The position numbers and the translations under genes were made by a program. The notes under the pieces were generated by a model. That model saw only the letters and a program-made list of their open reading frames with translations, was not told the origin of the DNA and made no database searches. A DNA stretch of 64,000 bases, taken from Mycobacterium sp. DL99 (GTDB taxonomy: Bacteria; Actinomycetota; Actinomycetes; Mycobacteriales; Mycobacteriaceae). The stretch lies in NCBI RefSeq assembly GCF_004762045.1, contig NZ_SJOM01000007.1:861432-925431 (forward strand), read 5' to 3'. Below are positions 49,969 to 58,611 of the stretch, piece after piece; positions within the stretch are counted from its first letter, which is position 1, and every line of letters starts with the position of its first letter.

Positions 49969-50477
49969 TGACAGCCAAGAGATACACCGCGCTGATCACC
50001 CTCGTCGCCGTCGAGCGGGTCCTCGAACTGGTGGTGTCCAAACGCAACCTGAAGTGGAGCATTGCCCAGGGCGGCAAGGAATTCGGGGCCGGCCACTATC
50101 CGGTGATGGTGGCGCTGCACAGCGCGCTGCTGGTGGGTGCGGTGGTGGAGGCACGTCGCCGCCGGGCGGCACCCGTGCTCGGCCGCATCATGGTGGTGGT
50201 GGTACTCGCCGCCCAGGCGCTGCGGTGGTGGTGCATCACCACGCTGGGTAGGCAGTGGAACACCAGGGTCGTGGTGGTGCCGGGCGCAACGCGCGTCGTC
50301 GACGGTCCGTACCGCGTGCTGCCGCACCCGAACTACGTGGCCGTGGTCACCGAGGGGGCCGCACTGCCGTTGGCCGGCGGCGCGTGGATCACCGCCCTGG
50401 TGTTCACGGTGGCCAACGCCGCGCTACTGCGAGCCCGGATCCGCGTGGAAAACGAAGCACTGCAAGGTTTGACGTGA
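49968..50477 (+). CDS. Isoprenylcysteine carboxyl methyltransferase-like (ICMT/SrsB-type) membrane methyltransferase
   Basis: A 169-residue integral membrane protein with about four helices and the ICMT C-terminal motif GPYRVLPHPNYVAVVTEGAALPLAGGAW (RxxxHPxY..E), which binds SAM. In phenolic-lipid operons such a protein (SrsB) O-methylates the alkylresorcinol head group. ATG 49968 shares its first base with the PKS stop and the gene overlaps the downstream flavoprotein by 4 bp, so all three proteins are translated together. Confidence 0.9.
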   Translation: MTAKRYTALITLVAVERVLELVVSKRNLKWSIAQGGKEFGAGHYPVMVALHSALLVGAVVEARRRRAAPVLGRIMVVVVLAAQALRWWCITTLGRQWNTRVVVVPGATRVVDGPYRVLPHPNYVAVVTEGAALPLAGGAWITALVFTVANAALLRARIRVENEALQGLT

Positions 50478-51490
50478 TCGATTTGCTCGTCGCAGGTGGC
50501 GGCCCGGCCGGGCTGGCCACCGCGGTGCACGCAGCGCGTGCCGGGTTGGAGGCCGTGGTGGTGGAACGCCGCCAGGGCCCGATCGACAAGGCCTGCGGTG
50601 AGGGCCTGATGCCGCACTCGGTCCGGCAGTTGCAACGCCTGGGCGCTCAACCCGAGGGCCGACCCTTTCGGGGCATCCGCTATCTGGACGGCCACCGCAC
50701 CGCTGAGGCCAGGTTCCGCGACGGCGCCGGCCGCGGAGTGCGTCGTACGGTTCTGCATGCCGCACTGTCTGAGGCCGCGTCCGAAGCCGGGGTCCGGGTG
50801 GTCCAGGGTGAGGTGGGCCCGGTGACCCAGGACTCGACGTCGGTGAGCGCGGCCGGTTTTCGGGCCCGCTACCTTGCGGCCGCCGATGGCCTGCATTCAC
50901 CGATCCGCCGCGCGCTCGGATTGAGCGGCGGTGAGGGCAGGCGACGCCGCTGGGGAATTCGGCGCCACATCCTGATCGCGCCGTGGTCGGACTGTGTCGA
51001 GGTGTACTGGGGCCCTGATGCCGAGGCGTACGTGACGCCGGTCGGGGAGAACTGTGTCGGGGTGGCGATCCTGACCTCGGCGCGCGGCGGCTTCGACGAG
51101 CACCTGGCGGCATTCCCGTTGCTGGCCGAGCGGATTCACGGACTTGAGCACGGCCACGACCGGGCCGCGGGACCGTTGCGGCAGAAGGTCCGTAACCGGA
51201 GCGCGGGCCGGGTGCTGTTGGTCGGCGATGCGGCAGGCTACGTCGACGCGCTCACCGGCGAGGGGATGGGCCTGGCCTTCGGTGCGGCCGAACTCCTCGT
51301 GGGGTGTGTACGCGCGGACCGGCCCGGTGACTATGACCGGCAATGGCGTGCGCTGACCCGCCGCTACCGGTTGCTCACCGCAGCCCTGTTGCACGGCAGC
51401 GGTTTTGGTCCGGTGCGGGCCTGCATCACCCCGGCGTCGGCGGCGCTGCCCTCGGTGTTCACCCGTGTGGTCAACGCGCTTGGCGAGTAG
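50474..51490 (+). CDS. FAD-dependent monooxygenase/oxidoreductase (SrsC-type)
   Basis: A 338-residue flavoprotein of the PHBH/geranylgeranyl-reductase-like fold. It opens LLVAGGGPAGLATAVHAARAGLEAVVVERRQGPIDKACGEGLMPHSVRQLQRLG (FAD motif GxGxxG and ribose Glu) and has GRVLLVGDAAGYVDALTGEGMGLAFGAAELL (GD motif). In SrsC-type pathways it hydroxylates the phenolic ring, giving a hydroquinone that oxidises to a quinone. GTG 50474 overlaps the methyltransferase stop. Its last 20 bp overlap the convergent NCS2 permease gene. Confidence 0.92.
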   Translation: MIDLLVAGGGPAGLATAVHAARAGLEAVVVERRQGPIDKACGEGLMPHSVRQLQRLGAQPEGRPFRGIRYLDGHRTAEARFRDGAGRGVRRTVLHAALSEAASEAGVRVVQGEVGPVTQDSTSVSAAGFRARYLAAADGLHSPIRRALGLSGGEGRRRRWGIRRHILIAPWSDCVEVYWGPDAEAYVTPVGENCVGVAILTSARGGFDEHLAAFPLLAERIHGLEHGHDRAAGPLRQKVRNRSAGRVLLVGDAAGYVDALTGEGMGLAFGAAELLVGCVRADRPGDYDRQWRALTRRYRLLTAALLHGSGFGPVRACITPASAALPSVFTRVVNALGE

Positions 51491-52745
51491 GTTGTGCCAG
51501 GTTCCCCAGGTATTCCAACAACCTCATGCCGTGAAAGACCAGTAGCGCGGCGATGGAGCCGAGCGCGATCCCGGTGAACGTCAGAGAACCGAGCTGCCAG
51601 GTGAAGTCCGCGATCCCGATGATCAGCGGAATGGCGGCGGTCATCTGGTTGACCGGCTTGGAGAAGTCCACGTGATTGGTCAGCCAGATCCGCACGCCCA
51701 GGATGCCGACCAGGCCGTAGAGCACGATGGTCGCCCCGCCGAGCACGCCAGGAGGGATCGCTGAGATCGCCGCTCCGACCTTGGGACACAACGACAATGT
51801 GATCGCCACTGCGGCGGCTACCCAGTAGGCCGCGGTCGAGTAGACCCGGGTGGCGGCCATCACCCCGATGTTCTCGGCGTAGGTGGTGGTGGCCGAGCCG
51901 CCACCGGCACCCGCCAGCACGGTGGCCACACCGTCGGCGGCCAGTGCGCGGCCGATCATCGGATCGAGGTCGGTCCCGGTCATCTGCCCCACCGACTTGA
52001 CGTGCCCGATGTTCTCGGCGACCAATGCGATCACCGCGGGTAGGAACAGCGGCAGAACCGCGAGGTTGAAACTCGGGGTGTGGAACTCGGGCAGCCCCAG
52101 CCACGGTGCCGCCGCGATCGCCGCGGTGTCCACGTCGCCCAGGGCCAGCGCCAGCAGATACCCGATCAGCACCGCGCCGAAGATCGCCAGCCTGCCGATC
52201 AAGCCCTTGAAGAAGGCCAGCGTGGCGACCAGCAACACCAACGTCACGATTCCGACCAAGGGGCCCTTCTCGAAGTTGGACTTGGCGGCCGGAGCGAGGT
52301 TGAAGCCGATCAGCGCGACGATCGCCCCGGTCACCACCGGCGGCAGTGCGACGTCGATCCAGTGGGTACCGACGAGGTGCACCACCGCGCCGATGAGGAT
52401 CAACAACACCCCGACGGCGATCAAACCGCCGAGTGCACTTCCGGTTCCGTGCGATGCCACCGCCGCGGTCACCGGGGCGATCACGGAGAAACTCGACCCC
52501 AGGTAACTCGGCAACCGGTTGCCGGTGATGATCAAGAACAGGACGGTGCCGATCCCGGAGAACAACAGCGTGGTCGCGGGCGGAAAACCGGTGAGCACCG
52601 GGACCAGGAACGTGGCGCCGAACATGGCCACCACATGCTGGGCCCCGATACCGATGGTGCTCGACCAATTGAGCCGTTCCCCGGGGTTGACGACGAAGTC
52701 GTCATCGTTGCGGGTCTCGACGTACTTCCAACTCAGCGGAATCAC
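51471..52745 (-). CDS. NCS2-family uracil/xanthine permease
   Basis: A nucleobase:cation symporter of about 424 residues with 12-14 helices. Typical segments are WSSTIGIGAQHVVAMFGATFLVPVLTGFPPATTLLFSGIGTVLFLIIT (QH motif), LVAENIGHVKSVGQMTG (Glu of the substrate site in TM8) and GSATTTYAENIGVMAATRVYST (TM10 signature NxG). UraA-like, so uracil is most likely. The start is uncertain: GTG 52745 gives a sensible N-terminus, but the frame stays open to 52802. It is divergent from SulP with a short gap and convergent with the flavoprotein gene. Confidence 0.92.
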   Translation of the reverse strand: MIPLSWKYVETRNDDDFVVNPGERLNWSSTIGIGAQHVVAMFGATFLVPVLTGFPPATTLLFSGIGTVLFLIITGNRLPSYLGSSFSVIAPVTAAVASHGTGSALGGLIAVGVLLILIGAVVHLVGTHWIDVALPPVVTGAIVALIGFNLAPAAKSNFEKGPLVGIVTLVLLVATLAFFKGLIGRLAIFGAVLIGYLLALALGDVDTAAIAAAPWLGLPEFHTPSFNLAVLPLFLPAVIALVAENIGHVKSVGQMTGTDLDPMIGRALAADGVATVLAGAGGGSATTTYAENIGVMAATRVYSTAAYWVAAAVAITLSLCPKVGAAISAIPPGVLGGATIVLYGLVGILGVRIWLTNHVDFSKPVNQMTAAIPLIIGIADFTWQLGSLTFTGIALGSIAALLVFHGMRLLEYLGNLAQPTRQAR

Positions 52746-52807
52746 GCATGTGACTACACACCATGATCGGCTGCCGCGCACGCGGACTGCGGCAACAATC
52801 AATCGTG

Positions 52808-54490
52808 ATGAAACCGAACGTGGCGCGTTGGGTCCCCGGACTGGAACAGTTCACCGGCTACCGGCGGTCCTGGCTGCGCGGCGACGTGCTGGCCGGGGTG
52901 ACGGTCGCGGCGTACCTGGTGCCGCAGGTGATGGCCTATGCGACCGTGGCCGGCCTGCCGCCGGTCGCGGGGTTGTGGGCCGCGCTGGTCCCGATGGCGG
53001 TCTACGCGCTACTGGGTTCTTCACGCCAACTGTCGGTCGGGCCGGAATCCACCACGGCCCTGATGACGGCCACGGCGCTGGCTCCACTGGTCATCGGCGA
53101 CCCGGCGCGCTACGCCGCGATGTCGGCGGTGCTGGCACTGCTGGTGGGAGCGATCTGCTTGGTGGCCGGTCTGTGTCGGCTCGGGTTCCTGGCCGACCTG
53201 CTGTCGCGCCCGGTCCTGGTCGGCTACATGACCGGGGTGGCCGTCATCATGATCAGCGGCCAACTCGGCAAGATCAGCGGCATCGAGGTCACCGGCGACG
53301 AGTTCGTCGATCAGATCCGCTCTTTCGTCAGCGGCCTCGAATCGGTGCACGTACCAACGGTCGTGCTGTCGGCCACGGTTCTGGTACTGCTGCTGGTGCT
53401 GTACCGGATCTCGCCGCGGTTCCCCGGCCCGCTGGTCGCGGTGCTGGCGGCGACCGCTGTGGTGTGGCTGTTCTCCTTGGATGACAAGGGGATTCGGGTG
53501 GTCGGCGGCATCCCCGCCGGGCTGCCGAAACCCGCCCTTCCACCGGTCGCGATGACGGAGCTGGTGGCTCTGGTGATCCCGGCGGTCGGCATTGCGGTTG
53601 TCGCGTTCTCCGACAACGCCCTGACTGCCCGCACCTTCGCGGTGCGCAAGGGAGAGACCATCGACGCCAACGCGGAACTGCGGGCATTGGGTGTGTGCAA
53701 CCTGACGACCGGTGTCACGCAAGGCTTTCCGGTCAGTTCCAGCGGAAGTCGTACCGCACTGGGCGACACCGTGGGCAGCCGCACGCAGCTGTACTCGTTG
53801 GTGATGCTGGCGACGGTTCTGTTGGTCATGCTGGCCGGCCGTGACCTGCTGGAGCACTTCCCGATGGCCGCGCTGGGTGCACTCGTCGTCTACGCGGCCC
53901 TACGGCTGATCGACGTGGCAGAGTTCCGGCGTCTGGCACGCTTCCGGCGCAGCGAGCTGTTCCTGGCGGTGGCCACCACGGTCGCGGTGCTGGGCCTCGG
54001 TGTGCTCTACGGAGTGCTGGTGGCGATCGCCCTGTCGCTCATGGACGCGCTGCGGCGGATCGCCCGCCCGCACGACAGTGTCCTCGGCTATGTCCCCGGG
54101 GTCGCCGGGATGCATGACGTTGACGACTATCCGGACGCCCAGGTGGTTCCGGGGCTGGTCGTCTACCGCTACGACGCCCCGCTGTTCTTCGCCAACGCCG
54201 AGGATTTCCGGGAGCGTGCATTGGCCGTGCTCGAGAACGCCCCCGGCAAGGTCGAATGGTTCATCTACAGCGCCGAGGCCAACGTCGATCCTGACCTGAC
54301 CGCGGTCGACGCGCTGGAACAGTTGCGCCGGGAGCTGACCGCCCGGGGCATCGTGTTCGCAATGGCCCGGGTGAAGGCGGATCTGCGCGACGATCTGGTG
54401 GCCGCGGGCTTTCTCGACCGGATCGGCACCGACCGGATCTTTCCGACCCTGCCGACCGCCGTCGAAGCATTCCGTAACCGTTCGGCCTGA
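52808..54490 (+). CDS. SulP-family anion transporter with STAS domain
   Basis: A 560-residue secondary transporter. WLRGDVLAGVTVAAYLVPQVMAYATVAGLPPVAGLWAALVPMAVYALLGSSRQLSVGPESTTALM is the sulfate-transporter signature. About 11-12 helices are followed by a cytoplasmic STAS domain (about residues 430-555; VVYRYDAPLFFANAEDFRERALAVLENAPGKVEWFIYSAEANVDPDLTAVDALEQL). Substrates of mycobacterial SulP proteins include sulfate and bicarbonate; specificity is not predictable. ATG 52808 follows GTG 52805; either could start. Confidence 0.94.
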   Translation: MKPNVARWVPGLEQFTGYRRSWLRGDVLAGVTVAAYLVPQVMAYATVAGLPPVAGLWAALVPMAVYALLGSSRQLSVGPESTTALMTATALAPLVIGDPARYAAMSAVLALLVGAICLVAGLCRLGFLADLLSRPVLVGYMTGVAVIMISGQLGKISGIEVTGDEFVDQIRSFVSGLESVHVPTVVLSATVLVLLLVLYRISPRFPGPLVAVLAATAVVWLFSLDDKGIRVVGGIPAGLPKPALPPVAMTELVALVIPAVGIAVVAFSDNALTARTFAVRKGETIDANAELRALGVCNLTTGVTQGFPVSSSGSRTALGDTVGSRTQLYSLVMLATVLLVMLAGRDLLEHFPMAALGALVVYAALRLIDVAEFRRLARFRRSELFLAVATTVAVLGLGVLYGVLVAIALSLMDALRRIARPHDSVLGYVPGVAGMHDVDDYPDAQVVPGLVVYRYDAPLFFANAEDFRERALAVLENAPGKVEWFIYSAEANVDPDLTAVDALEQLRRELTARGIVFAMARVKADLRDDLVAAGFLDRIGTDRIFPTLPTAVEAFRNRSA

Positions 54491-54497
54491 GGTCCGC

Positions 54498-55100
54498 TCA
54501 GAGCGGCGCGAGCAGAAGCGCGCAGGCCGTCTTGAGGCTGTCCTGCGCCTCGGTGACGGACATGCGCCCGTTCAGGCTGGACTGCAGGATCCCGTGCCAG
54601 GTTTGTTGGACGAGGCGCACCAATGAGATCTGTTGTGGGCTCGGTTCGTTCACGCCGGAGGCGTCCAAGAGCATGGTGCGCACCAGCTGGTCGATCCTGC
54701 CCACCTCGGCGACCACCGCCCCATCGGCGGTGTTGAGGGAGTTGAGCATGGCGGCGCTCAGGTGGGGTTGGCGCAGCATCGTGCGCGTGGCCCGCTCCAG
54801 TACGTCGAAGACCCGGTCGGCCGCCGTTCCCGATGGGGTGGACCGGCGATGGATGCCGTCCTGCATCCCCTCGACCCGGTCGGCCATCACGGCAAGGAAC
54901 AGGTGCGTCTTGGATGGGAAGTACCGGTACAGCGTGCCCAGCGCCACCCCTGCCGACTTCGCGACCTCCTGCATCTGGACCTGCTCGGCCGGTCGCAGTG
55001 CGCCCAGCACCGCGGCTGCGCGCACTATCGCCTCACGCCGCTCCTGCTGGAGCTCCGAACTGGGCTCCGCTGCGGGGCGTGGTTCCCAGATCCTCGGCAA
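54498..55100 (-). CDS. TetR-family transcriptional regulator (KstR-like)
   Basis: A 200-residue repressor. The HTH is EAIVRAAAVLGALRPAEQVQMQEVAKSAGVALGTLYRYFPSKTHLFLAVMADR, close in character to the KstR helix-turn-helix (GVALGTLYRYF). The C-terminal ligand domain is helical; ligand unknown, possibly an acyl-CoA or steroid-derived CoA as for KstR. It is divergent from the SnoaL-like gene with a 107-bp AT-rich gap holding ACTAGAA-containing motifs (55131-55138, 55173-55189) likely to be its operators. A weak CCGCT/AGCGG stem separates it from SulP. Confidence 0.92.
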   Translation of the reverse strand: MPRIWEPRPAAEPSSELQQERREAIVRAAAVLGALRPAEQVQMQEVAKSAGVALGTLYRYFPSKTHLFLAVMADRVEGMQDGIHRRSTPSGTAADRVFDVLERATRTMLRQPHLSAAMLNSLNTADGAVVAEVGRIDQLVRTMLLDASGVNEPSPQQISLVRLVQQTWHGILQSSLNGRMSVTEAQDSLKTACALLLAPL

Positions 55101-55172
55101 CGCTGCTTCTCCCTGTCGATGGCGAACTCACACTAGAACACAGTCCACTTGCGCTGTAACGTCACTCAAAAT

Positions 55173-55189
55173 TGAAATTCATTCTAGTT
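55173..55189. promoter_or_regulatory. TetR operator-like motif upstream of the SnoaL-like gene (copy 1)
   Basis: A 17-bp motif TGAAATTCATTCTAGTT; its inner 14 bp (55173-55186) form an imperfect palindrome TGAAAT-TC-ATTCTA of the TnnAAynnrTTnnA type used by KstR-like repressors. A related CTAGAACACA lies at 55133-55142 in the opposite orientation. It sits 19 bp before the SnoaL-like ATG and 72 bp from the TetR start. Confidence 0.5.
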
Positions 55190-55207
55190 TTAGGCGAGAG
55201 GCTCAGC

Positions 55208-55681
55208 ATGCCGAAATTCACCCGTGATGAGCTGGCCGGCGCGCTCGATCACTACACCAGGACCGTCGAGGCCTGCTCCAAGACGGGCGACTGGGCTCCG
55301 TTCGCGGACCTGTTCACCGAGGACGTCACCTACATCGAGCACGCCTACGGCGTCTTCGAGGGCCGCGAGGCGGTCAGGGAGTGGATCACCGCCACGATGG
55401 CGCCGTTCCCGCACATGCGGTTCCCACACACCTGGGTGGCCTATGACGAGGAAAACGGCGCGATCGTGATGGAGATCCTGAATGTCCTCGATCATCCGAC
55501 CGAGCCCGGGCGTGAGTTCGGCTTTCCCAACGTCACCCGCCTCGTCTACGCCGGGGACAACTTGTTCTCCAGTGAGGAAGACGTCTACAACCCCAACCGG
55601 GACGCACCGCGCACGGTCGGTGCGTGGCTGAAGGCCGGCGGGGTCATGCTCGGCGAGGTGCCCGCCGCGAAGCACGCCTGA
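55208..55681 (+). CDS. SnoaL-like (NTF2-fold) polyketide-cyclase-type protein
   Basis: A 157-residue protein with the SnoaL-2 fold: ALDHYTRTVEACSKTGDWAPFADLFTEDVTYIEHAYGVFEGREAVREWITATMAPFPHM... FPNVTRLVYAGDNLFSSEEDVYNPN. The fold hosts cyclases, isomerases and dehydratases acting on steroids or polyketides, so a small hydrophobic ligand is likely. ATG 55208 has a GAGAGG ribosome site. It is divergent from the TetR regulator, its probable repressor; near-identical 17-bp motifs flank the gene on both sides. Confidence 0.88.
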   Translation: MPKFTRDELAGALDHYTRTVEACSKTGDWAPFADLFTEDVTYIEHAYGVFEGREAVREWITATMAPFPHMRFPHTWVAYDEENGAIVMEILNVLDHPTEPGREFGFPNVTRLVYAGDNLFSSEEDVYNPNRDAPRTVGAWLKAGGVMLGEVPAAKHA

Positions 55682-55695
55682 AATTCACTCTAGTT
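55679..55695. repeat. TetR operator-like motif, second copy, over the SnoaL stop codon
   Basis: TGAAATTCACTCTAGTT matches copy 1 (55173-55189) at 16 of 17 positions. It covers the SnoaL-like stop codon and the convergent permease stop codon (55690-55692). A second operator copy inside the transcription-end region is unusual; the pair also forms a direct repeat around the gene, 506 bp apart. Confidence 0.5.
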
Positions 55696-56943
55696 ATGCC
55701 CGGTTCGAGTCGTGTACGACCGGACGGCGTAGATCGCCACCCCGACGGCGACCACGACAAGCCCGGTGAGCACCGAGGTCGGGGGCAGTGAGAAGGCCAG
55801 CACCAGGCAGCCGATCAGGCCCACGGCCGGCGCCACGCGGGACCACCGGTTCTCGGTCCGCAGCGTCCACGCCGACACATTCGCGATGGCGTAGTACAGC
55901 AGCACCGCGAACGACGAAAACCCTATCGCCCCACGAAGATCCGCCACCGCGGCCAGCGCTGCCACCATGATGCCGACCAGCACCTCGGCCCGGTGCGGGA
56001 CGGCGAACCGGGGATGAACCGCGGCCAGCCAGTGGGGCAGGTGATGATCGCGGGCCATCGCCAGGGTGGTGCGCGACACCCCGAGGATCAGGGCCAGCAG
56101 CGAGCCGAGTGCCGCCACCGAGGCCCCGGCCCGCACCACCGGCTGCCACTGCGGAGCGCCGGCCGCCGCGACCGCATCGGCGAGCGGCGCGGGTGCGGAT
56201 GCCAACCCGGAACCGCCGAGTACGGAGAGCACCGCGACCGCGACCACCGCGTAGACCACCAGCGCGATACCCAGTGCGACCGGGATCGCACGCGGAATGG
56301 TGCGGGCCGGGTCGCGGACCTCTTCGCCCAGCGTGGCGATCCGGGCGTATCCGGCGAATGCGAAGAACAGCAGCCCCGCGGCCTGCAGTACACCGCCGGC
56401 ACCGGTGTCGTCACCGATCACCAGGCGGGCGGAATCAGCGGTGCCGGACCCGGCGATGATCACCACCACCGCGGCCAGGACCGCCAGCACGCACGCGACG
56501 ATGACGCGGGTCAACAATGCCGACTTCTGGATTCCGGTGTAGTTCACCGCGGTCAATGCCACCACCGCGGCCACCGCGACGGCATGCGCCCACTGCGGCC
56601 ACACGTACATCCCGACCGTCAGCGCCATCGCCGCACACGACGCGGTCTTGCCGACGATGAAACTCCACCCGGCCGTGTAACCCCAGAACTCGCCGAGGCG
56701 TTCACGCCCGTAGACGTAGGTGCCGCCGGATTGCGGGTAGCGCGCGGCGAGTCGCGCCGAGGACGTCGCATTGCAGTAGGCCACGACGGCCGCGACTGCG
56801 AGGCCGATCAGCAGCGCGCTTCCGGCCGCGGCGGCCGCGGGGGCCAGAGCAGCGAAAATGCCCGCCCCCACCATCGACCCCAGGCCGATCACGACGGCGT
56901 CAGTTGTCCCGAGCCTGCGTTGCAGGCCGCCGGGGGTGGTCAC
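55690..56943 (-). CDS. APC-superfamily amino acid permease
   Basis: A 417-residue transporter with about 12 helices. LQRRLGTTDAVVIGLGSMVGAGIFAALAPAAAAAG is the unwound TM1 GSGIF-type motif, and FAFAGYARIATLGEEVRDPARTIPRAI is the TM6 plus GEE...P loop. Distinct from the permease at 26154-27710: shorter and of the YhdG/CAT type. Substrate unknown. It converges on the SnoaL-like gene with stop codons 10 bp apart. No partner enzyme is adjacent. Confidence 0.92.
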   Translation of the reverse strand: MTTPGGLQRRLGTTDAVVIGLGSMVGAGIFAALAPAAAAAGSALLIGLAVAAVVAYCNATSSARLAARYPQSGGTYVYGRERLGEFWGYTAGWSFIVGKTASCAAMALTVGMYVWPQWAHAVAVAAVVALTAVNYTGIQKSALLTRVIVACVLAVLAAVVVIIAGSGTADSARLVIGDDTGAGGVLQAAGLLFFAFAGYARIATLGEEVRDPARTIPRAIPVALGIALVVYAVVAVAVLSVLGGSGLASAPAPLADAVAAAGAPQWQPVVRAGASVAALGSLLALILGVSRTTLAMARDHHLPHWLAAVHPRFAVPHRAEVLVGIMVAALAAVADLRGAIGFSSFAVLLYYAIANVSAWTLRTENRWSRVAPAVGLIGCLVLAFSLPPTSVLTGLVVVAVGVAIYAVRSYTTRTGHN

Positions 56944-57045
56944 CCGGCGATATTAAGGTGTGATCGCCGATGCGGCAGCGCTGGAGTCTCCCGGCCAGCG
57001 GTTCACGGGTAACCACGGCGTGACCTCGGTTGTTACGCTCAAGTA

Positions 57046-57741
57046 GTGGGAGAATCCGAGTCAGCAGCCGCGCCGGCGCTAGCCGCCAATAGTTGGGCGC
57101 TGCTCGGGATGTTGTCCTACCAGCGCGAACTCTCGGGCTATGACATCCGCAAATGGCTCCACTACGGCGTGCGCTACTACTACGGCAGCCCGGCCTTCAG
57201 TCAGATCTACTCCGATCTGAAGAAGCTCGAGAAGATGGGCTTCCTGACCTCTCGCGAAGATGACAGCGGCCCGCGCAACCGCCGTTTGTACAAGATCACC
57301 GAGACCGGTCTCGATGCCGTCACCCGATGGGCGCGGGATACGCCGGCAGATCCTCCGACGCTTAAGCACGCCGCGATAATGCGGGTGACCCTGGGGCACC
57401 TCAGTGACCCAACGGCACTCAAGCAGATGCTCGAGGAGCACATCGCCTACGTCGATGAGATGCATCAGGACGCCGCCAAGGGCGCACGATGGGCCGCGGC
57501 CGATCCGACATGGACCTACGCCCGGATCGCCCTGGATTGGGCGGAGCGGTATTACGCGTCCGAGCGGGAACTCACCTTGAGGATGATCAAGGACCTCGAT
57601 GACGCCGATGCGAATTTCCCGAAGGTGGGTGAGGGAATTCCGTTGCCCGGACCCGAATATTGGGAAGAATTCGAGAAGCGAGTGGCCGCCGAAAGCCGCA
57701 AATCAGCCCATGATCGGCGGGCTACACCAGCTGCAGAGTAG
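57046..57741 (+). CDS. PadR-family transcriptional regulator
   Basis: A 231-residue regulator. The N-terminal wHTH (ANSWALLGMLSYQRELSGYDIRKWLHYGVRYYYGSPAFSQIYSDLKKLEKMGFLTSREDDSGPRNRRLYKITETGLDAVTRW) is PadR, and the helical C-terminal half (Vir_C-like dimerisation domain) runs to about residue 190 with a charged tail. PadR proteins respond to phenolics, lipids or drugs. GTG 57046. The final 20 bp overlap the convergent IclR gene, so transcription of one may interfere with the other. Confidence 0.93.
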   Translation: MGESESAAAPALAANSWALLGMLSYQRELSGYDIRKWLHYGVRYYYGSPAFSQIYSDLKKLEKMGFLTSREDDSGPRNRRLYKITETGLDAVTRWARDTPADPPTLKHAAIMRVTLGHLSDPTALKQMLEEHIAYVDEMHQDAAKGARWAAADPTWTYARIALDWAERYYASERELTLRMIKDLDDADANFPKVGEGIPLPGPEYWEEFEKRVAAESRKSAHDRRATPAAE

Positions 57742-58573
57742 CCCCGGTCCGCGGGTCCGCGGGGCTGGGTGCTGCGGGGCCACCGCGCAGCGGACGCAAC
57801 GGCTGCAAGGTCGGCGCCGCACGGTCGGGACCGTCTTCCGCACTGCGCCAGATGCCCATCGCCGTCATCCGCACCGGTGCGGTCAGCCGCTGGTCGAACG
57901 TCATCCGGTTCATTGGGCCGCAGACCGACACTGCCGCGACGGCGGCGCCGACCGGGCCGATCGGCGCCGCCACACAACCGAATCCCGGCAGCGATTCTTC
58001 GCGCTCGAAGGCCACTCCGCGGGCGCGGGTCTTGGCCAGCTCGGCGGTCAACTGCTGTTCCGTCGCGATCGAGAACCGCGTCTTGCGTGAGGTCAGGCTG
58101 ATCTCGACGGACGGGTTGTCGGCCAGTATCGCCTTGCCCACCGCTGTGCAATGCGCGGGTTGGCGTCCGCCGACGCGGGTCGGGATGGCGGTCACCATCT
58201 GACCACCGATCTTCTCCAGGTACACCACGTCCGAGCCGCAGAGGACCGCGAGGTGGACGACCAGCCCGGTAGCCCGGTGCAGATCGCGCATGAGCGGAAT
58301 CGCCGCCTGGTGGATGCGGTCCTGATGCAGCGCGAGCGATCCGAGCTCGACCAGTCGCATGCCCAGCTGGTAATCGCGGCCCTCGCGGCGAAGCCACCGC
58401 AGGTGGACGAGACGTTCGAGCATGCGGTGCGCCGACGAACGCGGCAGGCCGGTGCGGCGGACGATCTGAGCCAGCGTCAGACATCCGGGCCCGTCGAAGG
58501 CATCGAGGACCAGGGAAATCCGGTCGATGACGGCGCTGGGCGTCTCGCCCGTCTTCTCGACAGCCGTTGTCAT
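57722..58573 (-). CDS. IclR-family transcriptional regulator
   Basis: A 283-residue regulator with an N-terminal wHTH (VIDRISLVLDAFDGPGCLTLAQIVRRTGLPRSSAHRMLERLVHLRWLRREGRDYQLGMRLVELG) and an IclR effector domain (LHRATGLVVHLAVLCGSDVVYLEKIGG... PAHCTAVGKAILAD... GVAFEREESLPGFGCVAAPIGPVGAAVAAVSVCGP). It has an extra proline-rich tail of about 40 residues. A GGGAGG ribosome site precedes ATG 58573. It lies 119 bp downstream of a flavoenzyme gene on the same strand. Direct TATGACT repeats lie in its promoter. IclR proteins often control aromatic or steroid catabolism. Confidence 0.93.
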   Translation of the reverse strand: MTTAVEKTGETPSAVIDRISLVLDAFDGPGCLTLAQIVRRTGLPRSSAHRMLERLVHLRWLRREGRDYQLGMRLVELGSLALHQDRIHQAAIPLMRDLHRATGLVVHLAVLCGSDVVYLEKIGGQMVTAIPTRVGGRQPAHCTAVGKAILADNPSVEISLTSRKTRFSIATEQQLTAELAKTRARGVAFEREESLPGFGCVAAPIGPVGAAVAAVSVCGPMNRMTFDQRLTAPVRMTAMGIWRSAEDGPDRAAPTLQPLRPLRGGPAAPSPADPRTGATLQLV

Positions 58574-58611
58574 CAGAAACCTCCCACCGTGAGCTACATG
58601 CCTAATCGAAG

